Shown: piece after piece, positions 8,515 through 17,510 of the stretch | Layout: every line of letters starts with the position of its first letter | How positions within the stretch are numbered: the stretch's first letter is position 1 | Made by a program: the position numbers and the translations under genes | DNA from: Paenibacillus sp. XY044 | GTDB taxonomy: Bacteria; Bacillota; Bacilli; Paenibacillales; Paenibacillaceae | NCBI RefSeq assembly: GCF_002257645.1 | Contig: NZ_NQMO01000004.1 | Span: 62,001 to 126,000 of the forward strand | Direction: 5' to 3' | Length of the DNA: 64,000 bases | Notes under the pieces: generated by a model | The model's database searches: none | The model's input: the letters and a program-made list of their open reading frames with translations, nothing else | Told to the model about the DNA's origin: nothing

Positions 8515-8649
8515 TGGTTTCAACACCTTTCTATATTAGTGAAGCGTTCACTGCATGAGATAAGAATATCAAGGAGACGAATGAATTTCTTTGCCTACAA
8601 GCTCATTTCTATTTGTTTATTTAGCTCATTTTGGTTTCTGTACATAACA

Positions 8650-8680
8650 AAATACCGTTCCGCGAAACGGTATCTTCAAA
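8650..8680 (-). terminator. Terminator after AraC gene
   Basis: Inverted repeat ATACCGTTCCGCGAAACGGTAT at 8653-8674 (pairing ATACCGTT with AACGGTAT); on the minus strand it is followed by a T-rich tract. Confidence 0.6.
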
Positions 8681-8718
8681 TCAGGTGCAGGTGCATGTGC
8701 AGCCATTTTTTAGCCCCT

Positions 8719-9666
8719 TTAGGCATCCTCCTTCAACCTCAGCTGTCGTCTAAACTCTGACGGCGGGAGTCCGAATTTTTCCTTGAATACTTTGGAAAAG
8801 TGAGCGATATTTTCAAATCCGGTCGAAAAACAGACATCCGTAACAGATAACACGGTTTCCGCTAACAGTTCCTTGGCTTTATCCAGCCTTCGATTGCGAA
8901 CCCATTTGAGCGGGGAGGTGTTGTATATCGCTTGAAAATCCCTTTTGAACGCCGCCAGGCTTCTGCCGGACAAATAGGCTAGGTCGTTAAGGGAAACGGG
9001 ATTCATGAAGTTCTCCTCCATGATCTTTGCAATGCTGCCTCTTTCCTTGCTTATGGGTTGCATCATTTGATGCAACAAACGATCATTCGAATCTGCGATA
9101 TGAAACAGCAATTCCATCAGCTTTACACGAACGAGTCCTTCTTTGACTTCGTCAGGGTTCTCGAAAAAGGGTTTTAACGACTGGATATAGCTTCCAATGC
9201 GGTCATTGATCGGAAAGACGGTTATCGGAACAACATCATTCACGAGATGAATTGGTTTTAAACCGGCGAATTTGAGGAATTCATCTACGATCTTCTCGTT
9301 CAGGAAAAACATCGTATAGTCGAGGATATAATCGGAATCGGGTTCACCTGCTTTCTCGTACTCGACTCCCGTTGATTTATGAATAAACATCATTTCGTTG
9401 CTCCGTATCGTGTATTCTCGATCACCGAAGCGAATGGTATAGACACCCGACTTGACGATTAGCAGAAGATGATCCTGCAAAAAAAACTTTCCTTTTATGC
9501 CTTGCGTGTAAAAACAGAATTCGATAACGGACATCCCATCCAGCTTCAAGCTTCCTTTTTTATTCGGAGACTTTACCAGTTCATGAGGCACCCTGACCAT
9601 TTTGCTTGATCTCATAGTCGTGGACGTCCCCGCCTTACTTGTTCCTGCGATTGCTCTAGTTTCCAT
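8719..9666 (-). CDS. AraC-family transcription regulator
   Basis: A 315-residue regulator with an N-terminal cupin-like sensing region (about 40-190) and a C-terminal pair of AraC helix-turn-helix motifs (about 215-310), seen in LNDLAYLSGRSLAAFKRDF and VTDVCFSTGFENIAHFSKVFKEKFG. The start at 9666 has AAAGGATG upstream; the longer frame to 9762 would begin with nonconserved residues. It is followed on the same strand by the aldo/keto reductase, its likely target. The N-domain begins with a Thr/Ser-rich stretch of no known role. Confidence 0.85.
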   Translation of the reverse strand: METRAIAGTSKAGTSTTMRSSKMVRVPHELVKSPNKKGSLKLDGMSVIEFCFYTQGIKGKFFLQDHLLLIVKSGVYTIRFGDREYTIRSNEMMFIHKSTGVEYEKAGEPDSDYILDYTMFFLNEKIVDEFLKFAGLKPIHLVNDVVPITVFPINDRIGSYIQSLKPFFENPDEVKEGLVRVKLMELLFHIADSNDRLLHQMMQPISKERGSIAKIMEENFMNPVSLNDLAYLSGRSLAAFKRDFQAIYNTSPLKWVRNRRLDKAKELLAETVLSVTDVCFSTGFENIAHFSKVFKEKFGLPPSEFRRQLRLKEDA

Positions 9667-10003
9667 TTCATAATCATCCTTTCGGATATGCCCGTCTGCG
9701 CTTACCTGTAGAATAATTAGAAGCCGTTTGGACGGTACCTGATAACGATGTGCTTTGCCCAATGTTCAAACGAACCATCCTCCATGTTTCTTAACAAACT
9801 TTTCAACACTTATACTTTTAGTATAACTGGAACCCGGCGAGAATACTTTGCTGAAAAGCTCAAACGACTTGTTCATTTAGCTCCAAACGAGCAGGTTTTC
9901 CTGGATACTGTTTTCGACTATGAAAGATGACCGGGGCTTACTACGAAAGAATGAATCGTGCCTGTTAAGTGATATTAAAGTAAATTACTACGTTTAGACT
10001 ACT
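9667..10003. other. AraC promoter region and undefined DNA
   Basis: About 340 bp between the AraC start and the GNAT remnant. It must hold the AraC promoter. A 60-codon open frame at 9748-9930 on the plus strand has no ribosome site and no recognisable family. I see no other feature. Confidence 0.4.
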
Positions 10004-10132
10004 GAATTTCGAAGAAATGGAATAGGTAAATCCTTGGTTCAAGAATTGGTTATTAAGGCGAAACATTGTGAGGGACTTGAACAGATTAATCTCATCGTCG
10101 TCTCAAATAATAACACTCGGATGATTACATAA
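10004..10132 (+). pseudogene. GNAT acetyltransferase remnant
   Basis: About 42 codons of a GNAT core: EFRRNGIGKSLVQELVIKAK carries the acetyl-CoA loop R-x-x-G-I-G-K, then INLIVVSNNNT. There is no start or N-terminal part. The final residues coincide with the sequence CGGATGATTACATAAAG, which also occurs inside the intact stalk-protein gene at 40473-40490, so the remnant appears joined to a stalk-gene fragment by recombination at this short identity. Confidence 0.6.
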
Positions 10133-10321
10133 AGGAGAGATTTACAATAAAGATCGGGTAAAAAGAAGTAAAGATAATGGCAAAATCTTTGAGCTTCGTC
10201 AAGGAGCGGTTTTGGCAAATGGGCGTGTTTATTTGCCGATCAGAGGAATTGCAGAGGCTTACGGGAATGTAGTTCGTTATACAAAAAGTAATGGAGTAAT
10301 CAACATTCTTATTCAAAAATA
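10133..10321 (+). pseudogene. Stalk-domain protein fragment (3' end)
   Basis: The C-terminal third of a secreted stalk-domain protein, close to codons 95-159 of the intact gene at 40200, including IFELRQ, RVYLPIR and the final INILIQK. It lacks a signal peptide and is frame-disrupted at its left end. Its right end falls within the hairpin of a repeat element, immediately followed by the leader of the DUF3189 gene. Confidence 0.7.
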
Positions 10322-10360
10322 AATGTTGGCTTTTTCTGTCGTATCCGGACGATACTGTGT
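10322..10360 (+). repeat. AACGGG element, right half (variant)
   Basis: Right hairpin arm ATGTTGGC, T-tract and variant right arm TATCCGGACGATACTGTG. The missing left hairpin arm is supplied by CAACATT at the end of the stalk fragment. The full counterpart is at 30895-30995. Confidence 0.55.
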
Positions 10361-10445
10361 AATAAGAGCTAAAAGATCATCATCCGAATTGAAACTAATA
10401 TTACTGACAATAATATCTATAGATAAAAGTATAAAGGATGATATC

Positions 10446-10961
10446 ATGATTTATATCTATAATGACTATGGCGGGACACATACAACAGCTCTTGCAGCTG
10501 CTTATCATTTAAATGAAATTACCCAATCAGAACGAAAACTAACTAAAGAAGAAATATTAGATGTTAACTATTTCAATAAATTAACCAAAGATGATTTTGG
10601 GAAAATCATCTTTCACGGGATAGACGAAAATGGAGATTCAGTATATACAATAGGACGAAAATCCTCCAAACTTGTTGTTCCGGCATTAAAAGACTTAAGC
10701 TTGTTACTACAAAGCAAACATCATTTTCAAGAAAAAATAATATTCTCTAATACGTCACCGACTGTACCGATCGTCATGTCAATTGGGGGTTTCTTTTCAA
10801 GAGGATTAAAAATCGATTTCATAGGTGTTCCGTTATTAATTATGGGTACTAAACAGTGCTGCGATCATATTTTTCAGTTGGTTGAAAATACGAAGCGAAC
10901 AGCGAAGTCCTCTAATGAGGAAAAAGTCATCATATTAGAAAATGAAATGTATAAAAAATAA
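10446..10961 (+). CDS. DUF3189-family protein
   Basis: A 171-residue protein of the Firmicute DUF3189 family, recognisable from its start MIYIYNDYGGTHTT and the Ala-rich helix that follows; function is unknown. A conserved Gly-rich segment (IGGFFSRGL) and a Cys-Cys pair (TKQCCDHIF) are visible. The ATG at 10446 is preceded by AAAGGATG. A copy about 93 percent identical lies at 31076. The two copies match from the middle of the upstream element hairpin to the stop codon and then diverge abruptly. It is a single gene flanked by elements. Confidence 0.8.
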   Translation: MIYIYNDYGGTHTTALAAAYHLNEITQSERKLTKEEILDVNYFNKLTKDDFGKIIFHGIDENGDSVYTIGRKSSKLVVPALKDLSLLLQSKHHFQEKIIFSNTSPTVPIVMSIGGFFSRGLKIDFIGVPLLIMGTKQCCDHIFQLVENTKRTAKSSNEEKVIILENEMYKK

Positions 10962-11502
10962 TGTTTTATCTCTGTTAATAAATTGTGCAATGAACAATTG
11001 TTATCTTTAAAACTTTTTGGGGAATTGTTTTACAATTGCAGCCGTTATTGTTAGTTGAAAAAGTATTGGCGAGTAAGTCAACGTTTTATAAACGTTGGCT
11101 TTTTCTGTCATATCCGGACCTACTGTGCACATCTCTAAACTAACGAGCAGGAAGCGTGATTGAACGATATACTGCAACAGATTTGCAGATGGTGTGGTAA
11201 TACACATATTTCTTGGATTCCATCGTAGACTGGGGCAAGTGCTCCAGTCTATATTGTTGCACTCATGGCCATGTAACCAACAAGCGCGATCCAGCTGCCA
11301 ATCAGACCTTCCCGGCACGGTACCATGGACCCGTTGCACAGCCACCGGCCAAGATAATCCCGATTCCAAATATAAGGCTCTGATCATCGGTGACATTTTG
11401 CAAAGTAAACAAATACAAATTTAGTGAAAATAGTTTAAAATAGGGATGAAATAATATTTTGTAATTTATTTTAATTTATGAAATTTTATTAGGAGGGTTG
11501 TC
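10962..11502. other. Intergenic region with element and sensor promoter
   Basis: About 540 bp. It holds the repeat element at 11043-11160, then about 340 bp leading to the AraC sensor gene. The final 90 bp are very A/T-rich and probably contain the sensor promoter. An open frame at 11194-11424 has no ribosome site and is not supported. Confidence 0.45.
11043..11160 (+). repeat. AACGGG element, compound copy
   Basis: Degraded left arm (GTTATTGTTAGTTG), hairpin GTCAACG/CGTTGGC with T-tract (11078-11106), variant right arm ATATCCGGACCTACTGTG at about 11111, then a second right arm TAACGAGCAGGAAGCG at 11141. Confidence 0.6.
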
Positions 11503-13824
11503 ATGGTGAACCGTTTCTGGCAAACGTATCGCACTGTGCTGTTCTGTCGGTTGTTCGCTAACTACTTCGCGCTGATTCTTATCCCGGTCATCGTAGCCGC
11601 CGTACTGACCAATTTTTTTGTCGTCCGGTTGATTGAGCATGATGCGGAAAGATTGAACAATACCATCATGCAGCATTTCTCGGAGCAAACCGATGACACC
11701 TTCGCCTCTCTCGAACGTGATATGGTGAACATGCTGTCAACTGCAAGCATCAAGAACTTTCCCAGAACGTCCGGCGATCCGGCCGAACTCACACAGCACT
11801 ATGAATGGATCCACTCGCTCATGCAACAAATGAATAAACTGGATTCGGAAAATCTGGTGTACAAATCGTTCCTGTACTTTGCGAGCGAGGATCTTGTCAT
11901 CGACGGCAATACATACAACAACAAAGACGAGTATTTCCAGGAACAGTATCTGATCAAAAATACGGATATACCATCCTACTTTGCCAATTTTACTGGCAAG
12001 AAATCGATGGTTTTTACAAAACCGCATACGGTATTTGAAAGGCCGCCATTCACTCGGGACATCGTTTCAACCCACTCGAACACCGCCGTGCTGATGAGCT
12101 ATCCATTCAACAATAGCAATCCCGAAGTCTATTTGGTCGTGAATCTTGATCTAAATAAGCTTCGCGAGCGATTGGGCATTCAGGAGAAGTGGGTAACGGA
12201 TACGATGCTGGTCAACTCGTCCGGCTCCGTCCTGATCTCGAACGGATCGTCCGAGCTCCAGCCTGATTCATTTGCAGCGATGATCCGTATGAATCCGGAA
12301 CAGACTTTATTTTTAAACCAAAATAAGAAAGCGCTATCATTCGCCAAATCCCGGTTCAACGATAATTGGTATTATGTGAGCATGATCGATCTGCCCACCC
12401 TAATGAAGCCGGCAAGAACGATCCGCGCGATGACGTTCGTACTGCTTGGCATGTTTATCGTCGTAGGCGGCTTGGTTTCTTATGATTTGAGCCGAAGATT
12501 GTACAACCCGATTCGCGAAATTAAAACGGGGCTGGAATCGCAGCATCCGCATCTGGACGACGCACCCGGCTCCCACAGCGGCAACGAGTTCGATACGATA
12601 AAACGGTTTTCGCATTTGCTAATCTCTAAGAACAAAGAGCTGATACAGACGGTAAACGGCATGTTCCCGATCGTCCAGGAGCAATTTATTGTTCGAGTGT
12701 TGTTTGGTGAATACCGCGACAGCCTATCCATCGAATATTACGCGAAAGAAATTGCCTTCCCATACAAGCCGGTAACAGCCGCAACCGTCCTCTGCATTGA
12801 TATCCAATACTATTCGCCGTTCGCGGAACAGCTGTCTAAAACGTCCAAATCATTTATGCTTGCCGAACTGAAGGAGAAAATTCGCAAGCTGTCCCCGGCG
12901 ATGATTTGGGTATGTCAAACACGTTCCGAACAATTGTCCTGCGTATTGCATCACGAAGAAAATCGGCTTTGTGCCCCCAAGGAAACAGCGTATGCTATAA
13001 AGCTGCTCCTGGAGCATCCTTATTACAAAGCTTCCATTGGAATCGGGGAAACGGTCCATTCCGTCGCCGCCCTCCATCAGTCTTACAACCATGCGCTTTC
13101 GATGCTCCATTATAAGAGTTTGCACGCGGGTGCCGAAATTTGCAGCGAACAAAGGGTGTGGAAGGAGCGATCATCAGGAGACGGTTTCTTGTCTTCTCAA
13201 GAAGTGAACCGGATCTTCAATAGGTATAAAGCCGGCGATTGCAAAAACTTGCTTCAGTCCGTGTTCGACTTGCTGGACGCTGGAATGCGAAGCAATGCGA
13301 ACGCAGATCAGATGAAGAACTTGGGCACCGATGTACTGAATACTTGGGCTCGCGCCATCGAAAGTCAGCGAAACGATTTTGACATCTCGGCATATTCCGA
13401 GTTGTTTGCCGCTATCAACCGCTGTGTAACCTGGGAAGAAATGAGGCAAACGTTCCGGGAAATACACGGCGTATTGTTCCGGACGATCGAAGCGTCGGAT
13501 CGTAAACAACAGTTTGCCGAAATTTTGGACTATATCCGGACCCATTATAACGAAGAGCTCTCCATTGAACATTTCGCGGAGCAAATGAACATGTCCGCCG
13601 GGCATTTCAGCCGCATGTTCAAGGAAGAGGTGGGTGAGAAGTATGTGGAATACATCGCCAAGTACAGGATTTCGAAAGCGAAGCAATTTTTGCTCGAAAC
13701 GGATATGAAAATCGACGATATTGCCGGACATATTGGCTATTGGGGAAGGAACTCGTTCATCCGTAACTTTCGCCGTTATGAAGGAATTACCCCGGCTAAA
13801 TATCGCACGATCCATCAATCATGA
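11503..13824 (+). CDS. Membrane-bound AraC-type regulator (sensor of sugar-uptake operon)
   Basis: A 773-residue one-protein sensor-regulator typical of Paenibacillus. A membrane segment at about 15-38, an extracellular cache-like region to about 300, a second membrane segment at about 305-327 (FVLLGMFIVVGGLVSYDL), a HAMP/linker and central region, and a C-terminal AraC DNA-binding pair at about 670-770 (LSIEHFAEQMNMSAGHFSRMFKEEVG and IDDIAGHIGYWGRNSFIRNF). AGGAGGG precedes the ATG. It directly precedes two permeases, a binding lipoprotein and two enzymes, and presumably activates them when an extracellular ligand is sensed. The ligand is unknown. Confidence 0.88.
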   Translation: MVNRFWQTYRTVLFCRLFANYFALILIPVIVAAVLTNFFVVRLIEHDAERLNNTIMQHFSEQTDDTFASLERDMVNMLSTASIKNFPRTSGDPAELTQHYEWIHSLMQQMNKLDSENLVYKSFLYFASEDLVIDGNTYNNKDEYFQEQYLIKNTDIPSYFANFTGKKSMVFTKPHTVFERPPFTRDIVSTHSNTAVLMSYPFNNSNPEVYLVVNLDLNKLRERLGIQEKWVTDTMLVNSSGSVLISNGSSELQPDSFAAMIRMNPEQTLFLNQNKKALSFAKSRFNDNWYYVSMIDLPTLMKPARTIRAMTFVLLGMFIVVGGLVSYDLSRRLYNPIREIKTGLESQHPHLDDAPGSHSGNEFDTIKRFSHLLISKNKELIQTVNGMFPIVQEQFIVRVLFGEYRDSLSIEYYAKEIAFPYKPVTAATVLCIDIQYYSPFAEQLSKTSKSFMLAELKEKIRKLSPAMIWVCQTRSEQLSCVLHHEENRLCAPKETAYAIKLLLEHPYYKASIGIGETVHSVAALHQSYNHALSMLHYKSLHAGAEICSEQRVWKERSSGDGFLSSQEVNRIFNRYKAGDCKNLLQSVFDLLDAGMRSNANADQMKNLGTDVLNTWARAIESQRNDFDISAYSELFAAINRCVTWEEMRQTFREIHGVLFRTIEASDRKQQFAEILDYIRTHYNEELSIEHFAEQMNMSAGHFSRMFKEEVGEKYVEYIAKYRISKAKQFLLETDMKIDDIAGHIGYWGRNSFIRNFRRYEGITPAKYRTIHQS

Positions 13825-14006
13825 GTCTTCTTTTTTTCAGAAGTCTCATTTTTTTCACCTGCTTATCATGCGAGTGGCGTTGTCATGCGGTTTGTAAAAA
13901 TGGAGACATCCCGAAAACATGGTGCTTTACCCGCGGCGTGTCACAACATATAGTCAGAGCGAAGATTCGGCTCGCGTTCAAACGCCTGCCAAAGGAGGTG
14001 AAACCG

Positions 14007-14978
14007 TTGTCATTGGATCGAAGCGATGCCGCGAACGCACAAATCCCAGCCCGAGACCAACGTGGAAAGGGCACTTCTCTCCGATTCAAGCTGAAGAAGT
14101 ACAGAACGTTATATTTGCTGATGCTGCCCGGCATCCTGTATTACATCCTCTTCAAGTACGCGCCGATGTACGGGGTGATCATCGCGTTTCAGGATTTCTC
14201 GATCGGCCGTGGTATCATGGGCAGCAAGTTTGTCGGCCTGCAGCATTTCATTGATTTTTTCGTCAACACGCCGGATGCCTGGAAGCTGATCCGGAATACG
14301 GTCATGTTGAATGTGTACGACCTGATATTTCGTTTTCCGGCGCCGATCATCCTTGCCTTGCTGTTCCATGAAATTCGAATCCGGAAGTTCAAATGGTTCG
14401 TGCAGAGCGTCAGCTACATGCCTCACTTTTTATCTACCGTCGTGATCGCCGGCATAATGGTTACCTTTTTGTCGCAGCAGACCGGAATCGTCAATCATAT
14501 ACTCGACTGGCTCGGCTTCGGGCGAATCATGTTTCTCGGGGAGCCCGGATGGTTCCGTACGATCTACGTAGGCTCAGAAATTTGGCAGACGATCGGTTGG
14601 GGCACAATCTTGTACTTGGCGGCTATTGCCGGCGTCGATCCGACCTTGTATGAGGCTGCTAAAATCGATGGCGCCAATCGGTTTCAACAAATGCGTCATG
14701 TGACCTTTATCGGCATGATACCGGTTATGATCGTCCTGTTTGTCCTGACGCTTAGCCACTTTATGGAAACCGGCTTTCAAAAAATTATTTTGTTGTACAA
14801 TCCGATGACATATGAAACCGCGGACGTCCTCAATACATACATTTACCGGCGCGGGATCCTGTCCGCCGACTTCAGCTTCGCTACGGCTGTCGGTTTGTTC
14901 CAGTCGGTTATCGGATTCGTGCTAGTCGTCTCAGCGAACCGTGTCGTCAAGAAATTTTCGGACACAAGTCTCTGGTGA
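14007..14978 (+). CDS. Sugar ABC transporter permease, LplB type
   Basis: A 323-residue inner-membrane permease of the carbohydrate-uptake CUT1 class, with about six membrane helices. The EAA loop is in EAAKIDGANRFQQMRHVTFIG (Glu-Ala-Ala followed eight residues later by Gly-Ala). The start is the TTG at 14007, six bases after the strong AAAGGAGGTG; the frame open to 13821 would give an N-terminus unlike the family. It pairs with the next permease and uses an ATPase encoded elsewhere, as usual for this class in Paenibacillus. Confidence 0.88.
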   Translation: MSLDRSDAANAQIPARDQRGKGTSLRFKLKKYRTLYLLMLPGILYYILFKYAPMYGVIIAFQDFSIGRGIMGSKFVGLQHFIDFFVNTPDAWKLIRNTVMLNVYDLIFRFPAPIILALLFHEIRIRKFKWFVQSVSYMPHFLSTVVIAGIMVTFLSQQTGIVNHILDWLGFGRIMFLGEPGWFRTIYVGSEIWQTIGWGTILYLAAIAGVDPTLYEAAKIDGANRFQQMRHVTFIGMIPVMIVLFVLTLSHFMETGFQKIILLYNPMTYETADVLNTYIYRRGILSADFSFATAVGLFQSVIGFVLVVSANRVVKKFSDTSLW

Positions 14979-14991
14979 AGGGGGCCGGGAA

Positions 14992-15852
14992 ATGAAAATC
15001 AAGGAAAGCTTCGGCTCGAAGCTGTTTGACGCAGTTAACATCTTCCTCATGGCCGTCCTTATTATCGTCATGGTATATCCACTCGTATATGTGTTTTCCG
15101 CTTCCATCAGTGATAACGCCATGGTCATGAGCGGGCAGGTCGTTCTCTGGCCCAAAGCGATCAACTTGATTGCTTATGAACGGCTCCTTAGCAATCCGGA
15201 TCTATGGATCAGCTATTGGAACACGATTCGCTATACCGCCGTTCAAACCTTCTTATCGCTCGCCGTTACATCTGCCATGGCTTATCCGCTGGCCAAAAAG
15301 GGTCTCCCTGGCCGTCCGCTGATATTGTTTCTGGCGGCCTTCACGCTGATGTTCGGAGGAGGGATGATCCCGACCTTCCTTGTGGTGCAGAATCTGGGAC
15401 TGCTTGATACGATGTGGGCGATCGTGCTGCCGTCGCTAGTCAGCACTTGGTATCTGTTCATCATGCGCACCTTTTTCGAGGGATTGCCGGAAGAGCTTGA
15501 AGATGCCGCCACCATTGATGGCTGCGGCACGATGCAGGTGTTCCTGCGAATTGTACTGCCGCTTTCGCTTCCGGTACTCGTCTCCATTGGTCTGTTCACC
15601 GCCGTCAATCAATGGAACTCGTTCTTCGATGCATTGATCTATTTGAACGATCGGAGCATGTACCCTTTGCAGATCATGCTGCGCAACATTATTATCGCCG
15701 GCTCGAATGTCCAGGGCGAAGGCAACACGGACTATATCGAGACGCTGAAATACGCCATGATCACAATCGCTACGGTGCCGATATTGTGCGTGTATCCGTT
15801 CATTCAAAAATATTTCGTACAAGGCACCATGATCGGCGGAATCAAAGGGTAA
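14992..15852 (+). CDS. Sugar ABC transporter permease, LplC/YtcP type
   Basis: A 286-residue second permease with six predicted helices and an EAA-like loop ELEDAATIDGCGTMQVF. The C-terminus YPFIQKYFVQGTMIGGIKG is the family ending. It starts at the ATG at 14992 with GGGGGCCGG upstream, 13 bp after the preceding permease stop, so the two are cotranscribed and form a heterodimer. Confidence 0.9.
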   Translation: MKIKESFGSKLFDAVNIFLMAVLIIVMVYPLVYVFSASISDNAMVMSGQVVLWPKAINLIAYERLLSNPDLWISYWNTIRYTAVQTFLSLAVTSAMAYPLAKKGLPGRPLILFLAAFTLMFGGGMIPTFLVVQNLGLLDTMWAIVLPSLVSTWYLFIMRTFFEGLPEELEDAATIDGCGTMQVFLRIVLPLSLPVLVSIGLFTAVNQWNSFFDALIYLNDRSMYPLQIMLRNIIIAGSNVQGEGNTDYIETLKYAMITIATVPILCVYPFIQKYFVQGTMIGGIKG

Positions 15853-15915
15853 ATGTAAATTCCACCGGAATCTATTCCTATATATCCGATGTCAATATAA
15901 GGAGGGTATAAACAA

Positions 15916-17478
15916 GTGAGTAAAAGAATGAGGGCCATCATACTTTCTGCCGTTATGCTGAGCGTTCTGACCGCAGGCTGCAGTGGAAAAGGCGGGAAGC
16001 AAGAAGGGGCAAATGGAGGAGGGACAGATTCGCAAAAGCCAATTTCGTTCTCTTGGCTGGTTTACGATCGCCCGGAAGGAAAGGTAAAGAATGATTGGGA
16101 GATTTTCAAGGAAATCGAAGCGAACACGGGCGTCAAAGTGGATTGGCAGGTCGTCAGCCAAGAAGGCCTGACGGAGAAGCGGCAGATTATGATCGCTACC
16201 AACACGGTCACTGATTTTAGTCAGCCGACAAATCAAGAGGCTAGGGAGAACGGGCCGGAGAAAGTGTTCCTGAATTTGAACGATTATTTGGATATCGCAC
16301 CCAATCTCAAAAAGTTTTACGATTCTTATCCCGAAGCGAAAGCGGTGGCAACTGGCGCGGATGGCGGCATCTACGACGTACCTGTACTCGAAGGTGACCC
16401 CGCAGGGAAAGGCTTCAATTATATTTGGATGGCGCGCAAAGATTTGATGGATAAATACAACTTGAAGGCCCCGACAAATCTCAATGAATTTTATCAATTC
16501 CTGAAAGACTTGAAGGCGAAAGAGCCGGACAGCTACCCGCTCAGCTTCAATACTCCGGTCACGGCTGATACCGGAATGTATACCGTATTCGGAAGGATTT
16601 TCACGGGTATTACAGGCTTTTTCAATCAAAGTCCGACGGAAGATAAGTACGAGTTCGCGCCGTACAACAGCGGATATAAAGATGCACTTGTATTTATGAA
16701 TAAGCTGTATACGGAACAGCTGCTCGACCCCGAATTTTATTTGTTGACTCCGGATCAGTGGGAGGAACGGTTCTTAAAAGGGAAGTCGTCCGTAACCTAC
16801 TACTGGAAGGCGGAAGTGAACCCGACGATCGACAAAGCGAAGCAAGCCGGCACGTCGGATTACGATCTGGATGCGCTTCCCGAGTTTGCCGCAGATGGCG
16901 TAAAGACCTACCAGTTTTCCCGTCCGGTCGTAGGATCGGTGGGCCGGGCCATTTCGGCGAAAGTCAAGGATAAGGAAAGAGCCGTCAAATTTCTTGACTA
17001 TCTAGTGAGTGAAGAAGGCACCAATTATTTGTCGCTTGGTATTGAAGGCAAATCGTATACCCTAGAGAACGGAAATCCTGTCTACATGAAGGAATTCGGA
17101 GCTAGCCCGTATGTCCCGCTGCGCCGAGATTTCGGCGTATGGTACGACAACATTTCGCTGAACAACGCATTGGCACGTCAAACGTGGGAGAGAGGTCTCG
17201 ACGACAAAAGCAAAGCGATCAACAGCAGCTATGAAAAGTTCATCATTCCCGCGCCTAAGGCACTCGTGAAGACTACGGAAGAGCTCGATCTGGAAAAATC
17301 AAAGCTGACCCCGCTCACCAAGTTTCTGGAGCAGAAAATTACGGAATTCGTCACAGGCAAGACGCCGATTACAGACGCGAACTACCAGCAGTTCTTGGAT
17401 CAATTGAAGAAGCTCGGCTCCGATGAACTGTTGGATATGTACAATACGGCATACACGCGCACGTATGGTTCTAAGTAA
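15916..17478 (+). CDS. Extracellular solute-binding lipoprotein
   Basis: A 520-residue substrate-binding protein of the LplA/YtcQ group. The signal peptide ends in a lipobox (LTAGC), so the mature Cys is lipid-anchored outside the membrane. The start is a GTG after AAGGAGGG. The mature protein has the usual two-lobed signature (YDVPVLEG..., WEERFLKGKSSVTYYWKAE). It is 63 bp after the permease, with no terminator between. Oligosaccharides are usual ligands, but the downstream amidohydrolase and Rieske genes leave the ligand open. Confidence 0.9.
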   Translation: MSKRMRAIILSAVMLSVLTAGCSGKGGKQEGANGGGTDSQKPISFSWLVYDRPEGKVKNDWEIFKEIEANTGVKVDWQVVSQEGLTEKRQIMIATNTVTDFSQPTNQEARENGPEKVFLNLNDYLDIAPNLKKFYDSYPEAKAVATGADGGIYDVPVLEGDPAGKGFNYIWMARKDLMDKYNLKAPTNLNEFYQFLKDLKAKEPDSYPLSFNTPVTADTGMYTVFGRIFTGITGFFNQSPTEDKYEFAPYNSGYKDALVFMNKLYTEQLLDPEFYLLTPDQWEERFLKGKSSVTYYWKAEVNPTIDKAKQAGTSDYDLDALPEFAADGVKTYQFSRPVVGSVGRAISAKVKDKERAVKFLDYLVSEEGTNYLSLGIEGKSYTLENGNPVYMKEFGASPYVPLRRDFGVWYDNISLNNALARQTWERGLDDKSKAINSSYEKFIIPAPKALVKTTEELDLEKSKLTPLTKFLEQKITEFVTGKTPITDANYQQFLDQLKKLGSDELLDMYNTAYTRTYGSK

Positions 17479-17510
17479 GCCGTAAGATTCAAATCAAAGG
17501 AGGGCATGGA

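Noticed and set aside
13174..13818. 214-codon minus-strand frame opposite the AraC sensor
   Set aside because: Antisense to a clear AraC DNA-binding domain; no independent support.
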